Source: Plasmopara viticola
Taxonomy: Eukaryota; Oomycota; Peronosporomycetes; Peronosporales; Peronosporaceae
Reading direction: 5' to 3'
DNA: 64,000 nucleotides
NCBI GenBank assembly: GCA_001695595.3
Contig: MBPM02000016.1
Span: 682,001 to 746,000 of the forward strand
Shown here: positions 36,170 to 47,427 of the stretch, piece by piece
Position numbering within the stretch: the first letter of the stretch is position 1
Layout: every line of letters begins with the position of its first letter
Position numbers and translations under genes: made by a program
Notes under the pieces: generated by a model
What the model was told of the DNA's origin: nothing
Seen by the model: the letters and a program-made list of their open reading frames with translations, nothing else
Database searches by the model: none

Positions 36170-36895
36170 TTAGGTCGCACAGCCACAAGTCTTCCACTTC
36201 ATACAACACAAGAAACAGAATTCGTGGCCATTCAAGCACGTTATGTGATTGCATCCCGATATTAATTGCACCCCGACTCCACAACCAGGGCACTGCACAC
36301 CATGGTTCTCTCGCACCACATTGGCGTAATCGCGATCCGATTGCAGATCTAGCGATCGCCAGCTTTTGTCCTTTAAAAACTGCTCGTAGGTTTTAAAGTC
36401 GGAAGCCAGCGCCTCTTTTACGTAGTCAGTAGGAAATTCTCTTTTGCAACAATGTGCAGGCACCATCGAGCGATCACTGACACCCATACGACAACGTGTA
36501 GCAATACAATCCGTGCAGTAAAGGTGACCACATGATAAAACGCGTCGAGTGGACTTGTCGTGAAGAATAGACAAGCAACACGCGCAGCTGGGAGGTGGCT
36601 TGGCTTCACGGTCATGCATATCAGTATCTTCTACTAACACTAACGTGCTGTCCTCTTCACTATCCGTGTCAAGATTAGGCAACAACTTCTCTTCTTCTTT
36701 GGCATAGAAACTGAAGGCAATCGCCTTGTCCAAAATCATTTGTTCTGCACGGCGAACTTCTTCACGATACACTTCCAACGCGTAGACTTCACCCAGCTGA
36801 GCTTCGACAGCTTCACCGTCGACTTCATCGACGAAATTGATCGTATCTGAATCAAGGTACACCACGTGTTCAAATTGACCCGAAAGAACTTCCAT
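36170..36895 (-). CDS. RING/IBR zinc-finger protein
   Basis: Probable RING-between-RING-like ubiquitin ligase, 241 aa from ATG 36895 (MEVLSGQFEHVVYL); another in-frame ATG at 36943 would add 16 residues. An acidic N-terminal region is followed by a RING (CACCLSIL, CGHLYCTDC, AHCC), a linker with YEQFLKDKSW, and an IBR-like C-terminal zinc site (CPGCGVGVQ, CNHITC, CFLCCMKWKTCGC). It is paralogous to the neighbour at 38.1-38.8 kb and the truncated copy at 4.5-5.0 kb. It converges with the giant gene, with about 130 bases between stops. Substrate unknown. Confidence 0.8.
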   Translation of the reverse strand: MEVLSGQFEHVVYLDSDTINFVDEVDGEAVEAQLGEVYALEVYREEVRRAEQMILDKAIAFSFYAKEEEKLLPNLDTDSEEDSTLVLVEDTDMHDREAKPPPSCACCLSILHDKSTRRVLSCGHLYCTDCIATRCRMGVSDRSMVPAHCCKREFPTDYVKEALASDFKTYEQFLKDKSWRSLDLQSDRDYANVVRENHGVQCPGCGVGVQLISGCNHITCLNGHEFCFLCCMKWKTCGCAT

Positions 36896-38095
36896 AGTTG
36901 TCGCTTGTATGGATAATGTAATTGTTAAGCGTATTATATTCAATCCTTAGACATCTCTCCGAAAGATGACAATCCTTTTCTTTGCCGTTAGGCGTGGCTT
37001 TTCTCACAGGCAATTAATTACAAGATTCGATCAAGTGTATATACCAAACAAGGCTTTGCAATTGTGAACTGTCTAAAGGCCAAAATTGTTTTGCAACCGA
37101 GTTCAAGTCAATACATGCTCGACATAGCTAGTTGTCGTTTTTGCCATCAACGCGACACAAGATGGAAAATGTCCATGACCACGGGCAGCATGAATCATAA
37201 GTTTCTTTCTTAGCAGGTACTTTGCTTTAATCAGATTGCGTTTGCGATATCCAGTGACCGGTACCACAGCATCTAATCCGGCTTTTCTTATCCAGCCATT
37301 GATCAACGATGGTCAGTTACTAATCAGATGCAGAATCCGATGGTGGCATCATTTTGCTCATTGAAAGCTGACGCCAAAAGAGAGTTTGTTATCTCAATAA
37401 TCTACTTGGAAGGCATCCGAGAGATGAGACATACTGATCGAACTTACTATGTCATCTGAAACATTGGATTGGCTTGACACCTGTTACTTAAATGCAATGT
37501 AAATCTTATGTTCACCATCCATTAGCACTTCTGCTTCATTGATTACACGGTGTACAATACCAAGCGGCAACAAATGCCCACAACAGGACGCAGGAGTAGC
37601 CACCTCGTATACCTTCAAGGGAGATGTTTGTAAACATTTTTTGCAACCCGGGCAAAATGAGTAAATACGAGTAGATTATTGGTACTACTCGTCTGTTGCA
37701 TAACTTGGGAGTTCCTAATAAGGGTTGTATCGCGGTTACTACAATAAAGGCCATTTTATGGCGTCAATCACGATACCTCGTGTAAAAAGTTACGACAGTA
37801 GGATTAGAAGTAACGACACCGACTTGCTGAGTCTAAGCTGCTTGTCGATGCGACCAAGTATTGACATTAAAAGTTTTAGCACGTCTTCCAACTCTGCTTT
37901 TCGCCTTCAAATTTGCAAATCGCTTAATAAATATACCGACACAACGAGCAAGAAACGTCCTTGTCATGGTCACGTATCTTTACAATACGATTGACACTAT
38001 AACGAGGTGTAAAGTATAATCAATCAATACAATTTGTAACTCAAAACACACGATAGGTTTGTACCAAACTCCCTACAACTGACAAGAATGAGACA
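36896..38095. other. Intergenic region between RING/IBR paralogues
   Basis: Small open frames on both strands (for example 37725..37994 plus, 37103..37306 minus) have no recognisable domains or paired exons. They are probably not genes. Confidence 0.45.
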
Positions 38096-38827
38096 TTACT
38101 CTCCGAGAATCGCTCGAATTTCCGTCTCTGGGATCAAGGGGCAATTGCAAGAGCCCCAAAGTTCCAGACACGTGTAGCAAAACTGGTGGCCATTGGGGCA
38201 CGCCATGTGCACGCATCCAAAGTCACGCTGCACACCGATACCGCAGCCAGGACATTGCTTGGCGCCGACAGCTTTTACGGTGGCCGAGTATTCAGCGTCG
38301 GACGTGAGATCCGATACCTTCCAATCTTTTTCTTTCACAAGCTGCTGGTACTTGGCGTAGTCTTCCCGTTTCGTCAAGGCTTCACGCACGTAGTCGTGAG
38401 GCAACTCTTTCTTGCAACAACGCAGTGGCACAAGGGCACGGTCTTTCAAAGCTAGACGGCTCATGCGAACAATGCATTTTTGGCAATAGTAGTGGCCACA
38501 AGGTGCGACTCGTAGCTGATTCTCAAACATCTTGACGGTGCAACTAACACAGTTCGCGCAACCATTGCGAGGTAAAGCCATGTAACGTGCAGCTTTTGCC
38601 CGGCTTAGCCCCAGCTTTACTTGATCCAACGCAATTTCCTTCTTACACTTCAAGCAAGACGCGAGCCTCAAATTCGTGAGGGCCTTGGAACACGTCGCAG
38701 ACAGACACTGAGAGCAAATTCGATGACTGCAGTTAGACAGCTCAAACACACGGCGAGAGACTCGGATTTTGTGGCAACACGTGCAAGTGATCTTCACCCG
38801 TGTTCGTAGCTTCGCCGTCGGTGACAT
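38096..38827 (-). CDS. RING/IBR protein with an extra N-terminal zinc finger
   Basis: 243 aa, single exon. An additional N-terminal cysteine-rich module (CTCCHKIRV, CSHRICSQC, CLKC) precedes the shared RING (CVSC, CGHYYCQKC, RCC) and IBR-like end (CPGCGIGVQ, CVHMACPNGHQFCYTC, CNC). This gives a RING, RING, IBR-like layout reminiscent of RBR-type E3 ligases, although the usual RING1-IBR-RING2 spacing is not strictly followed. It stands head to head with the Tim17-like gene, 354 bases apart. Confidence 0.8.
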   Translation of the reverse strand: MSPTAKLRTRVKITCTCCHKIRVSRRVFELSNCSHRICSQCLSATCSKALTNLRLASCLKCKKEIALDQVKLGLSRAKAARYMALPRNGCANCVSCTVKMFENQLRVAPCGHYYCQKCIVRMSRLALKDRALVPLRCCKKELPHDYVREALTKREDYAKYQQLVKEKDWKVSDLTSDAEYSATVKAVGAKQCPGCGIGVQRDFGCVHMACPNGHQFCYTCLELWGSCNCPLIPETEIRAILGE

Positions 38828-39181
38828 TGAGTACTAAACCCGTGACCTTTTCGTCGATTTAGCGTGCCCGTTATTGCCTGGTCCCAGTACATTCCAACAA
38901 AAGAAAGTGACGAGTTTTGACTCTGTGGGTATCTGAATGCCAATCAAACACACTAGAACCTGTCCACAATCGTTTGTCCTGCACCTTGATTTAAAGTACA
39001 TTGTGGCAAACCCTTTTGCCTTCTCATTGCTCAGGTAGAGTTGCTAATTTTAGTGAGCTCGGTGCAAGGGATTTATGGCTCAGTAGGAGACGTAGATGCC
39101 GTAAACGGGGAAGGTTCGACATGCATCCCGATATTGGGCCGTGTATCCGATTACAAAGGTTATCTGAGTAGCGACCAGAGA

Positions 39182-39823
39182 ATGAGTGACTCGCAGAACT
39201 GGTCGTCGTTCGAGGAGCCTGCGAAACCCAACCATCCCTCGGCAGCACCTCTGCCGACCAACAATACAAAGTCTCGCGCTGATGAGTGGGACAAGAGATT
39301 AAGTGTGCTATTGGAACCTGCGGTGCTGCGTAACTTGCGCAACCGCCTCGTCTTTGGCAGTTTAGTCGGCTTTGTCACAGGTGCCACATTCGGAGGCAGT
39401 ACGTATCATGGTTGGCATGACAACAATATATATTGCATTGTACTCATTGCGGTTACGATGCAGTTGATGGAGCGAAATTGTACATGAAGCAGCAAGGGAA
39501 ATTGGCGCCTGCTGCGCTGAGCTCTGTCGCACGAGGAGCTGCTACGACAGGAGGAGCTTTCTCGGGGTGCGTTCAAGGCAGTAAATGTAATACGGAATGT
39601 GTGACTCGTGACGCTATCCAATAGGTTTTTCTTTCTGTACTGTGGCATCAAGACAGCGCTGACGACGCAGCGCGAGGATGATATCATCAGTGCCGCAATG
39701 TCGACTTTTGCTGCGGGGCTCCCGTTTATTCGCTCCACTGTCATGAAGCGAAATCTTCCATACGCGCTGATGCTAGTAGCACTTGACCACTTTCACGAAG
39801 AGCTTAGTGACTTTCGTAAATGA
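39182..39823 (+). CDS. Small Tim17/Tim22/Tim23-family-like membrane protein
   Basis: Three exons, 39182..39398, 39464..39566 and 39625..39823, 172 aa, phases consistent. After a polar 60-residue N-terminus come glycine- and alanine-rich hydrophobic segments (LVFGSLVGFVTGATFGG; APAALSSVARGAATTGGAFSG; FFFLYCGIKTAL), then REDDIISAAMSTFAAGLPFIR. The G-rich helices, the conserved R.DD with a following small-residue helix, and the overall length match the Tim17/22/23 superfamily, whose members sit in mitochondrial or plastid/peroxisomal membranes. It is not a canonical import-channel subunit by eye; a peripheral family member such as a TIMMDC1- or PMP24-like protein is equally possible. It converges with the carnitine acyltransferase gene. 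Confidence 0.6.
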
Positions 39824-39937
39824 ATGCCCGACGATTCTGTGCATAAACACGAATTGATTCGAAGCGATATTTTAATTGACGAGTCCCTTTAAAAGAATCT
39901 ATCGACACTGGGCAATGAGAAAAGTCTAGAGTTCATT

Positions 39938-41839
39938 CTAGAGCTTGGCTCCAATGTCAGTGGACTGCGCAAACAGCTCTTGCATCTCGATAAGGCTCTC
40001 CTCCAGCAAATGACCCAAACGAGCGGCCCAGCCACCGTGTTGGCGGCACGCGAGATTAAATTGAATGGACCGATGTTTTATGCTGTAGGCAATGCCAACC
40101 CCTTCTGGCACGACTTCACCCCATCCCCAGCCGTCAAACAGTTCATTGGTCAAGTGACTGGTGGAAATAAGCCAGCGACTGGCTCTGGCCATTACTGCAT
40201 CCTCAAAGAATGGCACACGCTCTCCGGGTTGCACTAGCAACTTTAAACCAAGAAGGTGTCGATCTACCCCGCGACCAGCTCCGGCCTTGCGCATATATGC
40301 CACATGAGCGCTGGCAGCAGCAAGTAGCAACTCCTTCTTTTTATCAACAAGGAGAGCACCGGACGCGTCGATCATTGCATCAGTAAACTTGGCGCTAGCC
40401 ACCGAGCAACTGCGAGTTGTTTCAGTACGTCCATGCAGAAAGATGCGCGTTTGCGAGGCTTCATACGTAGCGACGTTCTTTCCAACCAGCTTTTTATAAG
40501 CAAGCTGAATCGCTAGCTGCACAAACGCATCTGGGCTGCAGCGAAATGCTTTGATCGAGCGCGCCCCGTAGCCATGGAAAGATTGGACAAACACTTCGTG
40601 GTCAATCACCGTTTGATCAAACACCTTTTCAGCCTCGGCAATGTTGCGCAGTGTCTGTGCCGTAAAGTGAAAGCAAAGTTGCTTTGGAGCTGCAAGCGAT
40701 TGCTCTCGCCTTTGCGTCGTGTGTCCTCGAGAGCCCAAGTCAATCTGTCCATGGTGAAGACGCGATAGTAGATAGTCGCAATACCGAGCCATGGGCATGC
40801 CATCTAACATTGCATGTTCGCCTAGCAGCCCAGCCTTGCCATTCTCAAAGACCACAATCTGCACACACTTGTCAAAGAAGCGGTTGCGTCCGTTGCCATG
40901 CCAAAGGCCACGCGCCACCTCGGTCCGAGAGACGGGTGCTTCATCGTCTAAATTCAGGACGAGCAACGAGCTTTCAATGGCACGCAATGAGTCCTCATTC
41001 ATTGACGACGATCGCGTCAACTCTTCCCGTGCGTCCGCCCACACGTCTCGATTTTGAGACGTCAAGGCCCCGACAGCCGACTCCTTGGCCCCCGCAGCGT
41101 CTAGAATTCGAGCGAGCTGAAAGCAGAGAGCTTCAAACCCCAGCGGCTCTTTTGTACGTGGATCCAGTAGCTCAAGCTGAAAGAACTTGTTGTGACGCAT
41201 GACGACGGCAAACGTGTGTGTCTTTGGGTCATAGATCCTGTACGAGTCTTGCGTACGGCGGGGAATGCGGCAAGCATTAAACATGTACTTGTAGGCAGTG
41301 GCACAGACGGGCGTCCGATTCTTGCCAAGCTGCTCAGGCTCCAACGATCCGTCTGCCACTTGGCGGGCAAAAAGCACCGTCCCCCTTAGCAGCGCCGCCG
41401 CGCGACCAATATTCGAGCGCTGCGTCGGGTGGACGCTGTCTGCAAAGTGAAAAAAGTAGCTGACGTTGAACACAACAGGATCGCGCACTTGGAGGTAGCC
41501 GATTGTGTTCCACCACTCGGCGAGGAAGCTCGAATCGTGGCGATCCTGGGCACGGGCGAGTAATCGACGTTGCAGCTCCTCTCCCATCCCTCCTGGCCTC
41601 ATAAAGGCAATAGCCAAGTCTTTGGAGCGCGCATACTCGGCGGGCGACGTCAGCGGCTTGAGTGTCTCCAAGTAGAGGCCGACGCTCTCTTTCAATGAAG
41701 GAACAGGCAGGCGCGGGAGGTCGCGCTGGAAACGGTAGAGAGGACGTGACGGGTCTTCCAGATCTGCCTCGGCACGATAGTCGCCCCAGCACTCGCGAAA
41801 GCCCTGCGGTCCAAACTTGCCAGGCTGAACAGAAGTCAT
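39938..41839 (-). CDS. Carnitine O-acyltransferase, probably peroxisomal
   Basis: Choline/carnitine acyltransferase family, 633 aa, single exon from ATG 41839 (MTSVQPGKFGP); the frame upstream has only a GTG. It exchanges acyl groups between CoA and carnitine. Visible hallmarks: the N-terminal LPRLPVPSLKESVGLYLETLKP, the active-site histidine in GLLGEHAMLDGMP, and the C-terminal catalytic or substrate region FDGWGWGEVVPEGVGIAYSIK. The last three residues are AKL, a type 1 peroxisomal targeting signal, and there is no clear mitochondrial presequence, so a peroxisomal carnitine acetyl- or octanoyltransferase is the best reading. Chain-length specificity cannot be settled here. The coding sequence is more GC-rich than its surroundings. 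Confidence 0.9.
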   Translation of the reverse strand: MTSVQPGKFGPQGFRECWGDYRAEADLEDPSRPLYRFQRDLPRLPVPSLKESVGLYLETLKPLTSPAEYARSKDLAIAFMRPGGMGEELQRRLLARAQDRHDSSFLAEWWNTIGYLQVRDPVVFNVSYFFHFADSVHPTQRSNIGRAAALLRGTVLFARQVADGSLEPEQLGKNRTPVCATAYKYMFNACRIPRRTQDSYRIYDPKTHTFAVVMRHNKFFQLELLDPRTKEPLGFEALCFQLARILDAAGAKESAVGALTSQNRDVWADAREELTRSSSMNEDSLRAIESSLLVLNLDDEAPVSRTEVARGLWHGNGRNRFFDKCVQIVVFENGKAGLLGEHAMLDGMPMARYCDYLLSRLHHGQIDLGSRGHTTQRREQSLAAPKQLCFHFTAQTLRNIAEAEKVFDQTVIDHEVFVQSFHGYGARSIKAFRCSPDAFVQLAIQLAYKKLVGKNVATYEASQTRIFLHGRTETTRSCSVASAKFTDAMIDASGALLVDKKKELLLAAASAHVAYMRKAGAGRGVDRHLLGLKLLVQPGERVPFFEDAVMARASRWLISTSHLTNELFDGWGWGEVVPEGVGIAYSIKHRSIQFNLACRQHGGWAARLGHLLEESLIEMQELFAQSTDIGAKL

Positions 41840-44748
41840 TGGAGCGGAAGGGCGCGACACTCAAGATGGCAAGTGTGCGGTTATTCTAGTGCACGAAGCA
41901 TTAAACCGAGTGGGGATATTTGCGCGACTTTTCGGTAATATTCGTGTAAAGTTTAGATTCCGTAATATACAGTCATTTAATCAAGTCTCTCTAAAACACA
42001 TTCGTGGACCGTTGAGCCTGCACATCGACTGATGTTACTTTCTACTACCCAGAAACTTGTTTACGCATTGACGAGATTTATGACCTCTTACCTGATTGGA
42101 TTGCAACATACATAAGGTCTGTTGGCATTGTAGTAACAGATGGCGACAACCAAAGGATCCATCTCGAAAGAAACGCTTCTGATGGTGTTGCTATGTGTTG
42201 ATTAACCAATCCTTTTAAAGAAGTAATAATACATGAGTTTGCAAAAACCATTGACCTAGGTATGTTCGTGTAATATCTGGAGAAATTTTTATATTATGAT
42301 CTTGGTATGAGGTTCAAAATGCGACCAGAACCTCTTCAAGCGCTGTCTTCGAACCTGTAAGTCGATAAATGTTGGTGACCAAAAGGAAACTGGTAAGGTC
42401 GAATATAGCTGACCATAGAGCCTGAAGGGCTATGCACTTTGATCAGCCGGCCAAAAAGCTCGGTCGTCACTCTGTCAAAGAAGTCTGGCTTCCCCTCGAT
42501 ATTCTCAATGTCTGAGGTCGACCCGAAAACATCGCGAATCACCAGCCCTGAACAAATTGAGCTCAAGTACGAATTCTAAAGCGGCTTATTAATTGATTAC
42601 AATTACAAAGGTACTTGCTTTTGTACGCACGATGCACTTAATTTGGTGTAGTATACGGCGCTTCGCGGAAGGATGTAAAGCCGAGGATTGAAGTAGTTTC
42701 TTTTCTCGCCAAAAGCGTGAATTGCACTGCATGTGGAGCGCGATGCGAAATGCCGTGGCTCAAATTTTCACTTCCTAGAATTCTTATTATGACGTGGGAA
42801 CAGAAGGAACGGAAGTTTTGCAGGGAAGTTAGCAGCAAGTTAAAAAGAGAGGTATTGGGACTTCTCAAAAATTGATTTGACAACCCATCATTCTCGACCA
42901 TCGATCGATCGTTATTTTCTTAAGATTTGTGTCCGGACTTGGCGTTGAGCGAGTCCCATTATCCCAAAGGGGTTCGACGCTGCTGCCTTGCTGTAGAATT
43001 GCAAGTGAACTGCCCTCTGAGCTCCCTTCGAGACCAACAACCGGAGCTGTCAAGTCTAATTCAAGCTGGTCGTGCTGTTAGCCCTATGCGCAGTAGTTGT
43101 GCTTTTTACAAAGTTTTCAGACATTATGTAGCAGGGTGTAGTCATTCGTAGACTTAGACGTGTAAAGTGAGTTCTTGTCCTAGACTCTAAAAAATCGAAT
43201 ACCAGGCTGCGCTCAAGGTACTCACTACAAACACACTTGTGAAATTTTAAAGTATGAGGTGACTGTCAAGGATTGAGGGCTTGCCACGCATTGACAGCCT
43301 TGCATGGATCATTTGATTTAGCCAACTGAGCTGGCAGTTCTTATTATAGAGGCTACACCTATATCGATAGCATCAAAATCAAATTTCTAGTGTAAAGCAC
43401 GCAAATCCTTCTAACAATTTCGCAGGAAATTACGTACGATATATATCCGACTTAGTAGAAACCACTCTGGGGTACTCACGCTGAGTGAAAATCTGCAGGC
43501 AAAAGCAGAATTTGAATGATAGGTATAAAAGCGCTTACATGTGTTCTACTGCTTGTACTTTGCCATAGCTTTGGCGAAGTTGATGTGCAAGCAGAGCGAT
43601 ACCAGCTTGAGGCTTATGTCGTTTTTATGTAGTCTAAACGACTATGAACGAGACTGTCGTTAACGTCATCCGCCGTGTGGATCATCTAATAAAAGTTGCA
43701 GGATCGTTTGAGAGGCCCGGGATCATGACTAACTTACTCTAACAACTTTTCTTTAAGGAGTGACCGCATAAATTGTGCTCTCTGAAGTACAGCATCAGCA
43801 GCCATGATCTTCGACCTCAGCCAAAGTTAATATCGTTGTGAATCTAAAACTAGCACAGATGAGCATGAGTCGAGCAAAGACGCTGACTACTACGAATTAA
43901 AAGCGTCTTCGAACTTTGAAAGGTTTCACCAGCGCTGGATCTTACTTCCTCAATAAGTCTTAAAGTATAATCTCGTCTTTACTCTTACTCGCCTTGTCGG
44001 CGACATCGCACAAACATTGATTGTTATCATAGTTTCGCCCGTTCACTTTGGCAAGGAGAAAGAGTACGCGGCTCGCTCGCTCCGATGTCGCTCGCAACCG
44101 GTATTTTGCCAACGCAAAATTCAAATTGTATTATAGCACTGTCAACGACCTCGACCATTTTTGCCAAATCATGTAATAGAAGCCACACCATCGGTACAGA
44201 ATTTGTCGCAAGCAAGTTTCTAAGCTCGTGCCTCGTAAGGCTGAAATTGTGGCAATATACTTCGTGGCTATCAATGGTTGGTATCCGTTTATCATGGTCA
44301 ACTCCATTGCTTGTGCGCTCACATTATGATACAACTTGATCAGGCTCGCGTTCCACGATCAATCAAATACAAATTGTCGACAAAAAAATATAAATTAAAA
44401 CTTAATCTCATTTTTGACTACTATTATGCTAGATTACTTGTCATCATCACAGAACAATGCGCGACTCCTGCTGACCTTCCACAGATACAGATGCCGCGTC
44501 TGAGCCCGTAAAGTCAGCTCTTTTACTTTGCCGTCAAGTGGCTCACTAAGTTACTGTTAGACAATACATTGATGGCCTCACGCGTCCTACACTGTTTATT
44601 GAAAGAGTGTGAGCAATAGCGTACATGATGCATTCAATTGCTACAGTAGCCCAAGATGAACATGTTACTCTTTCACTATCAAACATTCAGTTAAGGAATT
44701 TCGCTTTGACAAATACATCTTTTCTGTTGACTTGAACAAATGATGAGA
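41840..44748. other. Gene-poor tract
   Basis: AT-rich. Minus-strand open frames at 42336..42566 and 42638..42901 and plus-strand 42927..43151 are short and carry no recognised motif or good splice connections. No gene supported. Confidence 0.45.
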
Positions 44749-47232
44749 TTACGCAACCGACACAATGTCCCCGACACTTTCCTTGTAAATCAATTCCTTG
44801 TCGGCAAAGTACTTGTCGTATATGCGCTTCGAAATCGTCAAGGAGTCGCCGACCGTCATGGTCGGATACGCCTCGTGGCTGACCTGCCATTGCAATTCAA
44901 ATTGTATACGCTTCTTCTTGAGGGCCTTCTCATCCATTGCACGATTGTCAGTGTAGGCGCTGCAGACCTCAGAAAGCCACATTGTCCAGCGAGGGATGTA
45001 GTACCCCTTTACAAGCCCCGCCCACTCCTTTCCAGCATAGTCGTGAATCGCCTCGTTGTTGTGATCCCCCCATCGCGTCACTTGATTCCGGGCTTCGTAT
45101 TCGTAGTATTCTTGCAATTTCGTTCGCGTGACTATATCTTCACCAACACTGAGGTCTCCAGCAAGCGCCAACGCATCACCAATCCACTTGCCAAGCAGAA
45201 AGTCTTCATTTGTAGCAAGAATTTCCTCCAAATGCTCCATAGTCAAAAGCATGCGATTCGTCAATCCACATACTTCCTTTGACGATACTTTCTTGGCACT
45301 GTAGATGGTCTTTAAGTGAATGTACTGCTCTAGCAACTTGTTGCTTAAAAACTGCTTTGTGACGTCCACCAAGTCGTGTCTGTACGTGTCCACATTGCGC
45401 AGCTCGCCACCGGCCAGCAACAGGTTTTTCCACGCTAAAACCACATCATTTGGATCATACTTGATGATTGTCGGCTGAAAGTAATCGTACAAAAGCCTCC
45501 AATGAGGAATCAAACACACCAAGCTCTTTGTGACACCACCGTAGGCAAGGGTACGGTTATACACAGACCGTAAGAGAGAGTCCCACGCCTTGTCAACGTA
45601 CTCATTGTGGGTATGGTACCGTCGTGCTGCATACTTTGGCACCCACGCATTCACATCCAATGGCGTATCTACCCACGCCATTTGCAGCGTAAGATCATAC
45701 ACAACGTAGTTTTGAAAGATGCCTTCCATGGTCAAGCCCACGCCAATCATTGTCCCATTTCCCGCTCGATTGGCGAGCACGGGTGCTGTCGCTAGAGTGG
45801 CCAAGTCACCTCGCATGCCAGTGTTGCCACCGAAATTGTGCAGCACACAGTAGAGCCAACTCTTGCCAAAGTAATTGTCCATTTTGTTCCAGATCGGCAC
45901 CGAGTCGCTGTAAAAGTCAAGTACGATCAACTTGTCCGTTGGCACACCGTCAAGATAGGCTTTGACGCGTGGTTTGGTCCAAAAGTGCGGGTCGTCGACA
46001 AAGGGCCAGCCTTGCATTAGCCACACTGCGTGAGGGTCAGCAGCCACCATGCCGTCAATCACCGCTTGCGCGGCTCCTCGCAACTCGGTCAACTCCGTGA
46101 ATTCGGGCGACATTTCCATGTACGTATCGCATTGATACAGAGATGACGTGTAATTGTACAGAGCACGTTGCTCTTCTAAAAAGACTCTGCCAATCTCGCG
46201 GTACAAAGGATCCGTCGGTTCAATCATGTAGACGCAACAATGGTCGTGGGAAAAATTGCCCCAGTTGGGCGACTGGGTATAGTTTGCGTTCGGCACGCGT
46301 AGCTTTAATTCTTCGGGCACGTGTCCTGCAAAGGCTGGTAACGCTGGGATCATGCCAAATTCCCGCATACGCTGGAGAATGCGAAGCTGGAGATCGTGTT
46401 GGTTGTCAATGAATGCTTGAGGCAAAGGTCCTTTGCCCCAGCTCCCACGCAAGTTGCCCATTCGTCCCCACGACAAGAAGGCTGAGCCGGCGAAGAATTT
46501 GCCCAACCCATCGTAACTTACATTGTAGTACTTGTGAAACGTGTTTTGCCACACTTTTTCCTGTCCAGTGAACGCCAATGGCATGTTAATCCCTGGCATG
46601 GAAAGGGTCAGTCGATGCGCGATGGGGTTTTTTTTTGTGAGCCTACGCACCGTTTAGCGCCATCCAGTCAATGTGCTGCTCCCATTGCGGCCAGCGCCAG
46701 GCCCAGAGCGAATAGCTACCGGTATCGACGTTCTGGTAGTAGGAAAACTTAGCGCTGCGTTTCTGACGCACGCGCTCTTCGACTTTGGGAAGTTGGTCTG
46801 GCAGCTGCAACTTGTGATTCTCCCAATCGGTCTGCGTTTGCAGGACCAACTTGCAATACCATTGCAGGCCATAGGCCATGGCGGTCGCCGAGGTGGCGGC
46901 GATCTCGAGCTTGTCCCCGTCACTTCCAAGCTCAAACACATCGAGGTCATCCGCATCAGCCGGCAAGACTTGTAGCGAAATCTACGTTACATTCAAGAAA
47001 CAATTATTGGTTTTGCGATCAAGTGACGAGACGTTGTACATACCTGGTCATTGTAGCGATCACCCAGGCGTCGATGGATTAGCGCACGAGTGGCAGCCAC
47101 AGGATCATGCGGCTCAGCTAGTTGTTTCAATTCAGCAATGGAGGCGTCTACCTTGTGTAAGCATGAAAATGAACAAACGGAGACGCACACGGCCAGAAGG
47201 GAGAGCACATGGCTCTTTGGTGGGCATATCAT
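44749..47232 (-). CDS. NAGLU: Alpha-N-acetylglucosaminidase, glycoside hydrolase family 89
   Basis: Lysosomal-type enzyme that removes terminal alpha-N-acetylglucosamine, in animals from heparan sulfate. Three exons, complement(join(44749..46592,46651..46981,47044..47232)), 787 aa. Exon 1 supplies a signal peptide (HVLSLLAVCVSVCSFSCL). Family signatures follow: SYYQNVDTGSYSLWAWRWPQWEQHIDWMALNG, read across two segments; GINMPLAFTGQEKVWQ; FLSWGRMGNL; CDTYMEMSPEF (first catalytic Glu); WLYCVLHNFGGNTGMRG; and MIGVGLTMEGIFQN (second catalytic Glu). Length is close to the human enzyme. The natural substrate in an oomycete, which lacks heparan sulfate, is unknown; scavenging of host or own glycans is a guess. 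Several N-glycosylation sequons fit passage through the secretory route. Confidence 0.93.
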
Positions 47233-47427
47233 AACTTTTTAAGATCTTTTTTGGATACTCCCTCTTCTTACGATGCACAATGGATTTTGGAAAGAATAAA
47301 AGTAGCGTAAATATCATACAGACTATATAATGCACAATAATTGGGACGAAAATATTGAGGTTACTGGGTGCGAAAAGATGCAGCTGGGTGGTATCCAGAT
47401 ACATGACGCAAATTGTCCAGCATCCCC

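Noticed and set aside
44740..45282. 180-codon plus-strand open frame
   Set aside because: It lies wholly antisense to the NAGLU coding exon, which has clear family motifs.
46593..46650. Break in the NAGLU frame
   Set aside because: It is a 58-base intron (GTGCGT to CCAG) with matching phase.
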